DNA of 6,893 nt from an uncultured Bacteroidota bacterium (GCA_903933765.1 CAIZLI010000025.1:1-6893); one strand, 5' to 3'. Counted from the first letter of the stretch, positions 1-6,893 are shown. Numbers and translations are program-made. Notes: generated by a model from the sequence alone, not told the origin.

Positions 1-939
1 GGAAAATACAATTTTGAATTCATTGCAAAACAAGAAGGCATCTACCGACTAAGTAGTGGGGATGCCTTAGATATTAGCTTTATCAATGATGAGGAACAAA
101 TTCAGATCAATGCCGATGCCACGAATTATGCAAGCTATACAGTCAAAGGATCTCCACATAGTGAAGCAATGATTCAATACATGAAATCTTACAGGTCTAA
201 AGATTCATCCTTATTTGCGACACTTTACGCTTTAGACAATTTGCAAGAAAGCAATGGTAAAGACAGTAGTGTTTTTTATCTTCAACAACAGAAAGATAAA
301 AAGATCCAAGCACTCAATGACCATGTTGAAAATACCATCAACAATTCAAATAGCCCAGCACTCATTTATTATGCATTAGGCATGGCTTTAAGATCAATGG
401 AAATAAATAAGGTACTAGCAATCGCCAAGGCGGTTGCAGAAAAAACAAAAGCCGAACCTTTAGTTGAATTTGTAACCATTTTAAGTGGGCAAGTGCAGGC
501 AGCAAGCCCAGCAAGTGCGATCACGGTTGGATCAATGGCGCCAGAAATTGCATTACAAGATGCTACAGGTAAAATCATCACATTGAGTAGCTTAAAAGGC
601 AAATATGTATTGGTGGACTTTTGGGCTAGTTGGTGCGGCCCATGTAGAAGAGAAAATCCAAATGTGGTTGCTGCTTATGAGCAATTCAAACTTAAAAATT
701 TCACCATTCTTGGGGTTTCTTTAGATGATGATAAAGAAGACTGGCTAGAAGCAGTCCAACAAGACAAATTAAATTGGTTACAAATTAGTGATTTAAAAAA
801 ATGGGAAAGCACTGTGGTGAATTCCTATCAAATTCAGGGCATTCCATTCAATGTACTTTTAGATCCAACAGGAAAAATTATTGCAACAGACTTAAGAGGC
901 AGTGCTTTACAAAACACACTAAAAGAATTGCTTCCTTAG
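1..939 (+). CDS. TlpA/ResA-like thiol-disulfide oxidoreductase, 5' end missing
   Basis: The frame is open from the first base to the TAG at 937-939, giving 312 residues, so the gene starts outside the window; the ATG at 169 is only an internal Met. The last ~135 residues are a thioredoxin fold of the AhpC/TSA-Redoxin type: an entry strand with VGSMAPEIALQD, then FWASWCGPC with the catalytic CGPC at 634-645, and the cis-proline loop GIPFNVLLD with Pro at 844-846. The first ~57 residues (IYRLSSGDALDISFIND..., then VKGS at a domain end) look like the tail of a DUF4369-type beta domain. A helical linker follows at about residues 58-170. Such proteins are usually exported or lipid-anchored in Bacteroidota and reduce or exchange disulfides in the periplasm. 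The signal sequence would be in the missing part. The exact partner cannot be told. It converges on the RND gene and is probably not in its operon. Confidence 0.93.
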   Translation, partial: GKYNFEFIAKQEGIYRLSSGDALDISFINDEEQIQINADATNYASYTVKGSPHSEAMIQYMKSYRSKDSSLFATLYALDNLQESNGKDSSVFYLQQQKDKKIQALNDHVENTINNSNSPALIYYALGMALRSMEINKVLAIAKAVAEKTKAEPLVEFVTILSGQVQAASPASAITVGSMAPEIALQDATGKIITLSSLKGKYVLVDFWASWCGPCRRENPNVVAAYEQFKLKNFTILGVSLDDDKEDWLEAVQQDKLNWLQISDLKKWESTVVNSYQIQGIPFNVLLDPTGKIIATDLRGSALQNTLKELLP

Positions 940-959
940 GACATCAAAATGAGTTGAAC

Positions 960-974
960 TGCACTTTAAGTGCA
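960..974. repeat. Short perfect palindrome in the convergent intergenic region
   Basis: TGCACTT-T-AAGTGCA is a perfect inverted repeat with 7-nt arms around one base, starting 20 nt after the stop of the thioredoxin-fold gene. As RNA it would fold as a short hairpin (5-bp TGCAC stem with a TTTAA loop) followed by a T-containing stretch. It may be a weak first terminator or 3'-end stabiliser ahead of the stronger hairpin at 988-1021. It could also be a protein-binding site, but nothing else supports that. Confidence 0.35.
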
Positions 975-987
975 TTCGGTTTTAAAT

Positions 988-1021
988 AAAAATAGCGCTT
1001 CAGATTTGAAGCGCTATTTTT
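988..1021. terminator. Bidirectional Rho-independent terminator
   Basis: A perfect 14-bp inverted repeat (left arm 988-1001, right arm 1008-1021) encloses the 6-nt loop AGATTT. The core is AATAGCGCTTC / GAAGCGCTATT. The plus strand runs into T at 1017-1023, and the minus strand likewise reads into a T-rich tract (complement of 982-992). It lies between two converging genes, 48 nt after the thioredoxin-fold stop and 28 nt after the RND stop, so it should end transcripts from both directions. Confidence 0.88.
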
Positions 1022-1049
1022 TTATGCATCTATCTAAGATGTATCAAAA

Positions 1050-3377
1050 TTATTTTGACTTAATAAAGGATTTAATTAATGCTGGCAGCAATACTAAGTT
1101 GGTGAGTGTACTTACCACTAAAGTGATCGAAGTCAACCAGCCCAATGCTTTAGTCCCACCAAAATCACTGAAACAGAAAATAATAAAACCAGCCACCAAG
1201 ACCAATGAGGTGTAGATGATACTAATGCCAGTATGCTTGATTGTTTGCACCAATGTGGTATGCACTTGATAGTTTAAATGCGGCAATTCCTGCTTATAGT
1301 TCACTAAAAAACGAATTGTCACATCTATCGCGATACCTAATGCCACACTAAATACCAAGACTGTCGAAGGCTTTAAAGAAACACCCGTCCATCCCATGAT
1401 ACCGGCTGTAATAAAAAGGGGTACGATATTAGGTATCAAAGAACAAATTAAAATAGGGAAAGACCTAAATAAGAAAATCATACAAATTGCAATCAATAAA
1501 AAGGCCCAAAATATAGATTCTCCTAAACCCTTTACAATAAAATTACTGCCCTCCAAAAATGTGACACTACTTCCAGTAATCACTACATTGTACTTAGCGG
1601 TATCAAAAATAGCAATGGAAGCACTATCTATCTTTTGCAATAATACTGGAAGCTTAGCACTTCCAATATCCTTCATATTCACACTGATTCTTGTTTGACG
1701 TTTAGCAGAATCAATGAATTTATTCAATAGTTGTGCTGGGTTATTTGCCGCTGGTTTTACACCCTCTTTTGGAGCTGCGCTTGCAAAATAAGGACCAATG
1801 AATGCCATTTCTGTTCCTGTCGGCACTGCATAGGATAAACTATCTCCATCATAGAATGCTTGCTTGGCAAACTTAATGCCTTCTAACAAACCCAATGGCT
1901 TACCCAATTCTGGTTGCTCTAAAAGGAAGGTATTGAACTCGTCTATTTGTTCTAAAGGCTTAATAGATCTGATTAAACCATTCGGTTTTTTGGTGTCAAC
2001 TAATATTTCTAAAGGCATCACCCCACCCGCATGTTGTTCAAACCATTTTAAGTCGGTGTACAATTTATCTTGCTTTGGCAAATCATCTACTATAAATGCT
2101 TCTTTTTTAATTTGTAAAACGCCTACCAATGATATAAGTATCGCAAGAATGGTAATTCCAAAGACCCACTTGGTATGGGTGAATGCCCAACGTTCTATTT
2201 TAAGCAATATCTTTTCTAAATATGCATTGTCTAAATAACGAACATGCTTTGCTTTTGGCGCAGGTAAATAAGAAAGCACTGGAGGGATAAAAAATAAACT
2301 TATGAAAAATAAAATCATAATGTTCAATCCAGATACCCAACCAAATTCTTTAAGTAAAGGGCTCTTGGTTAATGCAAATACAAAGAAGCCAATCGCTGCG
2401 GTAATATTACAAAATAAAGTCACTACCCCCATTCTACCGACCATCTGAACTAGTGCCTTGTCCTTATCATTGGTTTCCTTATAAGAGGTATGGTATTTAT
2501 TTAAAAAGTAGATGCAGTTTGGAATGCCAATTACCACAATCAATGGCGGAATCAATGCAGTTAATAAAGTAATCTTTTGTCCCAATAACACCATCGTACC
2601 TAAGCTCCATATTACGCCCATTAACACCACAGCCAAACTCATGATGGTAGCGGAAACAGATCTAAAGAAAACCAATAATGTAATGGCTGATAAAATAAGT
2701 GATCCAATCAAAAACCATAGCATTTCTTTTTTAATACGATCTGCCATGATGGTTCTAATAAAAGGCAAACCGCTTATGTGCACTTCGGTCTTGGTAGATT
2801 GGCTAAAGCGGTCTAATTCATTTTGAATCGACCCTATGATTTTAGTTCTAGAAATGCTATTGATAGAATCGGCGATAAAAGAAATCGCCATGATATAACT
2901 ATTGCTGTCTGGATTATAATACAAATTTTGATAGAAAGGCAGGTTCTCAAAAACTGTCTTGTCAGCTAGTAATACACTATCCAATGTATAAGGCGCATGG
3001 AATATTTTTGCAGCGTTGAACTTGGTATCGACACTGTCTTTTGAAATCGTATAGGCAGTTGGAATACTCATCACTTCGGCCACTGCGCTATTTTGCTTGA
3101 TCGTCTTATGTAAAGCATCTACTTGATTAAAGAACGCCTTTGTATAAAAATCATCCGTCTTAAAGCCTACGACAACTGTCGTTCCATCAACACCATATTT
3201 TTTTACGAACTCGTTATAGACAATAAATTTAGGATTGTCGGAAGGTATCGCCTTAGTATACTCATAACTTAGTTTAATTTGTACAGCAAAATACCCCATC
3301 ACAACCGTACTCAGGAGTATAAAAAACAAATAGGTTTTTTTATACTTTAAAATATTTTGTCCTAAACGATACCACAT
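1050..3377 (-). CDS. RND/MMPL-family 12-TM membrane transporter
   Basis: A 775-residue protein with the RND layout: TM1 near residues 14-33, a periplasmic loop of about 185 residues, five segments at about 221-371, a short cytoplasmic stretch, TM7 near 404-422, a second periplasmic loop of about 195 residues, then five closing segments. The duplicated architecture and length fit the MMPL/Patched-like branch (substrates often lipids or hydrophobic molecules) rather than the ~1050-residue AcrB drug pumps. TM10 carries GIAIDVTIRFLVNY with Asp685 (codon 1323-1325), the expected proton-relay position. The matching place in TM4 reads GIPNCIYFLNKYH, with Asn287 (codon 2517-2519) in place of Asp. I chose the ATG at 3375-3377; an in-frame TTG at 3384-3386 would add three residues. 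It is last in the operon, just after the PAP2-like gene. No membrane-fusion or TolC-type partner is visible. The substrate is unknown; lipid or envelope export is inference. Confidence 0.9.
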   Translation of the reverse strand: MWYRLGQNILKYKKTYLFFILLSTVVMGYFAVQIKLSYEYTKAIPSDNPKFIVYNEFVKKYGVDGTTVVVGFKTDDFYTKAFFNQVDALHKTIKQNSAVAEVMSIPTAYTISKDSVDTKFNAAKIFHAPYTLDSVLLADKTVFENLPFYQNLYYNPDSNSYIMAISFIADSINSISRTKIIGSIQNELDRFSQSTKTEVHISGLPFIRTIMADRIKKEMLWFLIGSLILSAITLLVFFRSVSATIMSLAVVLMGVIWSLGTMVLLGQKITLLTALIPPLIVVIGIPNCIYFLNKYHTSYKETNDKDKALVQMVGRMGVVTLFCNITAAIGFFVFALTKSPLLKEFGWVSGLNIMILFFISLFFIPPVLSYLPAPKAKHVRYLDNAYLEKILLKIERWAFTHTKWVFGITILAILISLVGVLQIKKEAFIVDDLPKQDKLYTDLKWFEQHAGGVMPLEILVDTKKPNGLIRSIKPLEQIDEFNTFLLEQPELGKPLGLLEGIKFAKQAFYDGDSLSYAVPTGTEMAFIGPYFASAAPKEGVKPAANNPAQLLNKFIDSAKRQTRISVNMKDIGSAKLPVLLQKIDSASIAIFDTAKYNVVITGSSVTFLEGSNFIVKGLGESIFWAFLLIAICMIFLFRSFPILICSLIPNIVPLFITAGIMGWTGVSLKPSTVLVFSVALGIAIDVTIRFLVNYKQELPHLNYQVHTTLVQTIKHTGISIIYTSLVLVAGFIIFCFSDFGGTKALGWLTSITLVVSTLTNLVLLPALIKSFIKSK

Positions 3378-3394
3378 ACGATACAATTTTTAAT

Positions 3395-4051
3395 TTAAAC
3401 TACCCACAAATAAGCGGCCACCTGCGTGAACACTCCTATGAACAAACCTACAATTAATTCTTTTTTAGTATGATCACTTACAACCAATCTTGCACTAATG
3501 ACCAATGCTGTTAAAAGCACAGCCAGTAACACCCAGACTGCATTATTCACTGGATAAAAAACACTTACTAGAATAACAGCAGTCGTCAAGCCAGCGATAC
3601 CCATTGCGTGCAAGCTTACTTTCATGAAATTATTCACCGTCATGCCAATGGCACTTGCCACAAAAATGCCTAGATAAAAGAATTTTAAAGCAATAGGCTG
3701 GTCTGTGAAATTTCTACTCAGATAATACATCCACCAATAAAAAAACATCGTAATCACATAAGGGATAATCCTTTCCTTTTGCGTTCTTAAGAAAATGCTA
3801 TCACTTAATTTTAATCTCCATAATAAGAAAACTGCAAAAGCAGGAAAGAATGCGGTCAACCAGGCGACGCTAAATAAACGCATTTTTAATTGCCATTCTG
3901 TAATGCCTACAAATTCAAATGGCAATACCTGCATTAAAAAAAGAAAAAAATAGGTAGGGATAAAAAGTGGGTGCAATACATAAGACAATAAATGTGCTAT
4001 GTATTTGACTATTTTAGGTTGGGAATTTTCCATAGTTGAATTGGCTACCAT
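3395..4051 (-). CDS. PAP2-like polytopic membrane protein, degenerate phosphatase signature
   Basis: A 218-residue, strongly hydrophobic protein with about six or seven membrane segments (near residues 24-44, 58-78, 95-112, 122-138, 150-166, 170-187 and 198-216). The C-terminal half resembles type 2 phosphatidic acid phosphatases (consensus KX6RP, PSGH, SRX5HX3D). It has VSLH with His148 (codon 3608-3610), then A-Arg188-X5-His194-X3-Glu198, which keeps the spacing of the third motif with Glu for Asp. The first motif is weak: K-E-R-I-I-P at 92-97. If active it would dephosphorylate a lipid phosphate or pyrophosphate at the membrane; the substitutions leave activity open. The ATG at 4049-4051 overlaps the rpoN stop by 7 nt, implying translational coupling. 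A second ATG at 4031-4033 would shorten the protein by six residues. The RND gene follows directly. Many homologues would be labelled only as hypothetical membrane proteins. Confidence 0.82.
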   Translation of the reverse strand: MVANSTMENSQPKIVKYIAHLLSYVLHPLFIPTYFFLFLMQVLPFEFVGITEWQLKMRLFSVAWLTAFFPAFAVFLLWRLKLSDSIFLRTQKERIIPYVITMFFYWWMYYLSRNFTDQPIALKFFYLGIFVASAIGMTVNNFMKVSLHAMGIAGLTTAVILVSVFYPVNNAVWVLLAVLLTALVISARLVVSDHTKKELIVGLFIGVFTQVAAYLWVV

Positions 4052-5583
4052 TCTTTTCTAAGCCTTGCGACTGGTATATTTAAAAGTTCTCTATATTTTG
4101 CGACTGTTCTTCTTGCAATATTGTACCCTTTTTCTTGTAACTGATCGGTTAACTCATCATCACTCAAAGGCTTTAGTTTGTCTTCCCCTTCTATTAATTC
4201 CCTTAGGATTGCTTTCACCTCTTTTGTACTGACTTCCTCTCCACTATCTGTGGTCAATGATTCACTAAAAAAATATTTCAATAAATAAGTGCCAAATTCG
4301 GTTTGCACATATTTACTGTTGGCCACCCTACTCACGGTGGAGACATCTAGATTTGTTTTTTCAGCAATGTCTTTTAAGATCATTGGACGAAGCGATGTGG
4401 TGTCACCACTCAAGAAAAACGCAGACTGATAATCCAAAATTGCATTCATCGTTAACAATAAAGTCTGTTGTCTTTGCAGGATCATCTCGATAAACCATTT
4501 AGCTGAATCAATCTTTTGCTTGATGAAAAAAACCGCTTCCTTTTGAGACTTGTCTTGTTTCTTTCCACCCTCGTATTCTTTCAACATCAACTTATAATCA
4601 TCACTTATGACCAATGGAGGTGCATTGCGGCTATTCAATGTTAATTCTAATTTGCCATTGTTAATCAGTACTGTAAAATCAGGAATGATATACATTTCTG
4701 CCTCATTGGTATAGCTTGTCTCCGCACCTGGCTTTGGATTAAGTGTAAGAATCTGATGCAATACTTCCTTCATGCCAGATTCATCTAAATGTAAACTCTT
4801 TTGAATTTTATCGTAATGCTTTCTGGTAAACTCTTCAAAATATTTTTCTAAAATAAGGATCGCAATTTTTCTTGCTTCATCATCGGAGTATAATTTTCCT
4901 CTGCTATCGGACAAATGTGCAGACTCGCCTTCTCCCTTTCTGCGTAATTGAATTAATAAACATTCTTTTAAATCTCTTGCAGCAATACCAACTGGATCAA
5001 ATGCTTGGACCTGTTTTAAGATTTGTTCAATTTCTTTTTCCTCTACCCACATGCTTTGCTTAAAAGCCAAGTCATCTGCAATAGACTGCATGGCCCTTCT
5101 TAAATAACCATCGTCATCTAAACTTCCTATAATTTGTTCTGCAATTTTAAATGCTCTATCATCCAGCGCTAGCATACTTAATTGATCCATCAACACTTCG
5201 TGCAAACTCATTTCCGCTTTAATCGGAATCACTTTATCATTATCTAGTTCGGGGTAAAAATCGTCTCTGGTTTTATAATCTGCCACTTCATCGTCATAGC
5301 TGTATTCACTGAGTTCTTCGTTGCTCATCTCAAATTCATCGACAGGGACTGCTTCTTCGTCATCATGCATGTCCTGCAGCAATTCATCATTCATTTCTTC
5401 AGGAGATGTAAAGTCGGATTCGAGTAAGGCAACATCCACTTCTAAAGCTGGATTTTCCTCTAATTCTTCTTTAATTCTTTGCTCAATCTGCGCACTAGGA
5501 ATTTGCAACAATTTCATCAATTGGATTTGCTGAGGTGACAATCTTTGTAATTGTCTTTGCTGCATGGATTGTCCTAGTGCCAT
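4045..5583 (-). CDS. rpoN: RNA polymerase sigma-54 factor RpoN
   Basis: A 512-residue full-length sigma-54. Region I (residues 1-50) has the glutamine- and leucine-rich activator-contact sequence LSPQQIQLMKLLQIPSAQIE followed by EELEENPALE. Region II (about 50-120) is a long, very acidic linker. The core-binding part includes FDPVGIAARDLKECLL at 195-210 and LNPKPG at 281-286. A helix-turn-helix lies near 402-421 (LKDIAEKTNLDVSTVSRV). The RpoN box ARRTVAKYRE is at residues 490-499 (4087-4116) and recognises the -24 promoter element. Sigma-54 directs RNA polymerase to -24/-12 promoters and needs an AAA+ enhancer-binding protein to open DNA; no such activator is in the window. The gene lies 9 nt after the aminotransferase stop and overlaps the next gene by 7 nt, so it is inside an operon and probably uses the aminotransferase promoter. 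All signature regions are intact. Confidence 0.98.
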   Translation of the reverse strand: MALGQSMQQRQLQRLSPQQIQLMKLLQIPSAQIEQRIKEELEENPALEVDVALLESDFTSPEEMNDELLQDMHDDEEAVPVDEFEMSNEELSEYSYDDEVADYKTRDDFYPELDNDKVIPIKAEMSLHEVLMDQLSMLALDDRAFKIAEQIIGSLDDDGYLRRAMQSIADDLAFKQSMWVEEKEIEQILKQVQAFDPVGIAARDLKECLLIQLRRKGEGESAHLSDSRGKLYSDDEARKIAILILEKYFEEFTRKHYDKIQKSLHLDESGMKEVLHQILTLNPKPGAETSYTNEAEMYIIPDFTVLINNGKLELTLNSRNAPPLVISDDYKLMLKEYEGGKKQDKSQKEAVFFIKQKIDSAKWFIEMILQRQQTLLLTMNAILDYQSAFFLSGDTTSLRPMILKDIAEKTNLDVSTVSRVANSKYVQTEFGTYLLKYFFSESLTTDSGEEVSTKEVKAILRELIEGEDKLKPLSDDELTDQLQEKGYNIARRTVAKYRELLNIPVARLRKEW

Positions 5584-5592
5584 AACCTAAGC

Positions 5593-6792
5593 TTATGCTA
5601 CCACTTTTTGCAAAACGGCAAGAAAAGCAGCGCCTTTTTCATGCACCTGCGCTTCTGTCCATACTAAACTAATTGCGGTTGAAATACATTTACTCATCAC
5701 TGCATCACTTTTGGAAAAATCAGTATTTTGTAATGCAATCAATGCGCTTTGTTGTTCCTTGGATAATGGATACAAACTGGTTGCATTTTTTAAATGATCC
5801 CATTTTCTGATATAGTGCCAATTGTTTCCGTACCAATAAAAATTACCGGCAAGGATACCAGCTTCTTTGAATGCAGCAATGGCATTTTCGGTATGCTGTT
5901 GACTTGGCAAGAACCAAGTTAAGAAGCTATGACTATCTCCAGCTGGATCAGGCACCACTCTAAATTGAATGCCTGGCACTTGCTCTAAATAAGAACGTAA
6001 AATTTGGTTATGCTTTTTTTGAATCGCTAAAAATGTATCTAATTTTTTGATTTGTGCTAAACCCACCGCCGCATGTAATTCACTGATACGAAAGTTATAG
6101 CCCAAAGCAGGATGTAAATCTGCACCTCTGTCTACTCCTAAATGATCATGTCCATGGTCTGTGAATGCATCCGACTTTGTATACACTTCTTGATCGTTGG
6201 TCATCACCACACCCCCTTCACCACAAGTAATTGTTTTTACAAAATCAAAGGAGAATGTGCCTGCATGTCCAATCGTTCCTAAATGCTTTCCTTTATATGT
6301 GCCGCCAATACTTTGACAAGCATCTTCTAATAAAATTAAATTGTGTTCTTTACAAATGGCCACCAATGCATCCATATCCGCCATGCTACCGCACATATGT
6401 ACAGGCATCACACATTTTGTTTTTGGCGTAATAGCCGCTTTCACTGCTGCGGGTGATAAAGTCAAACTTTCGTCAATATCCACCAAAACAGGGATAGCAC
6501 CCATGCTTAAAATCGCTTCGAAACTTGCCACAAATGTAAAAGCAGGCATGATCACCTCGTCTCCAGCACCTACTCCTAAGGCAGCCATTGCAGTCGTCAA
6601 AGCTGCTGTTCCACTAGAGGTAAGTTGTGCATATTCTGAACCAAAAGTCGAGCAAACTGCTGCTTCTAACTCCTTGGATTTCCAAATTCCTTTTCTTGGA
6701 CCATCGAATCCATAACGCATTAAAATACCTGTCTCTAAGACTTCATTGACTGCTTTCTTTTCTTCTGCTCCAAATAATTCAAAACCGGGCAT
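5593..6792 (-). CDS. kdnA: DegT/DnrJ/EryC1/StrS aminotransferase, KdnA-like (8-amino-Kdo)
   Basis: A 399-residue PLP enzyme of the DegT sugar-aminotransferase family (fold type I), of usual length. Visible landmarks are TSSGTAAL at 58-65 (cofactor phosphate binding), EDACQ with Asp157 (pyridine nitrogen contact), and SFDFVKTITCGEGG with Lys186 (codon 6235-6237) as the Schiff-base lysine. GYNFRISELHAAVGLAQ at 231-247 is the usual family motif after the lysine. The start MPGFELFG, HMCGSMA at 132-138 and DHGHDHLGVDRGA at 212-224 match, as I recall it, Shewanella KdnA. That enzyme aminates the C8 aldehyde of oxidised Kdo to make 8-amino-3,8-dideoxy-manno-octulosonate for lipopolysaccharide. The family call is firm; the KdnA function is from memory and not proven here. 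The partner dehydrogenase KdnB is not in the window. It is first in the operon, with a promoter-like element just upstream, and the ATG at 6790-6792 matches the family N-terminus. Confidence 0.9.
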   Translation of the reverse strand: MPGFELFGAEEKKAVNEVLETGILMRYGFDGPRKGIWKSKELEAAVCSTFGSEYAQLTSSGTAALTTAMAALGVGAGDEVIMPAFTFVASFEAILSMGAIPVLVDIDESLTLSPAAVKAAITPKTKCVMPVHMCGSMADMDALVAICKEHNLILLEDACQSIGGTYKGKHLGTIGHAGTFSFDFVKTITCGEGGVVMTNDQEVYTKSDAFTDHGHDHLGVDRGADLHPALGYNFRISELHAAVGLAQIKKLDTFLAIQKKHNQILRSYLEQVPGIQFRVVPDPAGDSHSFLTWFLPSQQHTENAIAAFKEAGILAGNFYWYGNNWHYIRKWDHLKNATSLYPLSKEQQSALIALQNTDFSKSDAVMSKCISTAISLVWTEAQVHEKGAAFLAVLQKVVA

Positions 6793-6814
6793 ATGCTTGA
6801 TTTTTAATGATAAA

Positions 6815-6822
6815 CAAAGGTA
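6815..6822 (-). promoter_or_regulatory. Bacteroidota -7 promoter element for the aminotransferase-rpoN operon
   Basis: Read on the minus strand this is TACCTTTG, an exact fit to the TAnnTTTG -7 element used by the primary sigma factor of Bacteroidota. It ends 22 nt before the aminotransferase ATG at 6792, which would give a short leader of roughly 15 nt. I do not see a clear TTG-type -33 element at the usual distance, so the match rests on the -7 box and its position. Confidence 0.6.
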
Positions 6823-6885
6823 GTTTAAAAAATGAAAATTGAGGGTTTTTCCGTATTTTGCGTTCCTAAAAAAAGACTAGAACCC

Positions 6886-6893
6886 ATGGAGTA
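6886..6893 (+). CDS. Possible start of a divergent gene, cut by the window end
   Basis: ATG GAG TA at 6886-6893 is the first plus-strand ATG after the AT-rich divergent region. TATTTTG at 6854-6860 is close to, but one base shorter than, a Bacteroidota -7 element and could drive it. Only two full codons are visible, so no product can be named, and the ATG could be chance. Confidence 0.25.

Noticed and set aside
169..171. ATG at 169 as the start of the thioredoxin-fold gene
   Set aside because: The same frame is open back to base 1 and encodes a plausible DUF4369-like domain end, so the real start lies upstream of the window.
970..1215. Plus-strand ORF of 81 codons across the terminator and the 3' end of the RND gene
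   Set aside because: It runs through the terminator hairpin and is antisense to the conserved last membrane segments of the RND protein; no recognisable domain.
2512..2826. Plus-strand ORF of 104 codons inside the RND gene
   Set aside because: Antisense to the conserved TM2-TM4 region; composition is explained by the coding strand.
5321..5533. Plus-strand ORF with a serine-rich product
   Set aside because: The serine runs are the antisense reading of the acidic Asp/Glu codons of sigma-54 region II, a typical shadow.
6341..6715. Plus-strand ORF of 124 codons within the aminotransferase
   Set aside because: Antisense to conserved PLP-enzyme coding sequence, with no promoter and no family resemblance.
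6841..6861. Possible sigma-54 -24/-12 promoter in the divergent region
   Set aside because: There is a GG at 6844-6845, but the bases ten positions on are TT, not the required GC.

Overview
The window looks like chromosomal DNA from a Bacteroidota bacterium, probably Chitinophagaceae or a relative. This rests on the AT-rich base composition, the absence of clear Shine-Dalgarno sequences before starts, a perfect TAnnTTTG-type -7 promoter element (TACCTTTG, minus strand), and protein types common in that phylum (TlpA-like thiol-disulfide proteins with a DUF4369-like front part, and a 12-segment RND/MMPL exporter). The genus assignment is inference.

Layout: positions 1-939 (+) hold the 3' part of a thioredoxin-fold (TlpA/ResA-like) gene whose start lies outside the window. 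It converges on a four-gene minus-strand run that occupies about 1050-6792. Between them (940-1049) lie a small palindrome and a strong 14-bp hairpin with T tracts, which probably terminates transcription from both sides. Read in its own direction, the minus-strand run is: a DegT-family PLP aminotransferase that resembles KdnA, the enzyme making 8-amino-Kdo (6792-5593); rpoN, sigma-54 (5583-4045); a small polytopic membrane protein with a degenerate PAP2 phosphatase signature (4051-3395); and a large RND/MMPL-family membrane protein (about 3377-1050). Gaps are 9 nt, a 7-nt overlap, and 8-17 nt, so these four are very likely one operon. It would be driven by the promoter just upstream of the aminotransferase and end at the hairpin at 988-1021. 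The last ~50 bases probably begin a divergent gene, with an ATG at 6886.

How the genes fit together: three of the four operon products point to the cell envelope (Kdo or sugar amination, a lipid-phosphatase-like membrane protein, an RND transporter). The fourth is the alternative sigma factor sigma-54. A link between sigma-54 and outer-membrane lipid modification is suggestive but only inferred from gene order. Most of the window is ordinary housekeeping or envelope sequence. I see no mobile element, CRISPR array, tRNA or rRNA, and no clear sign of recent gene transfer.
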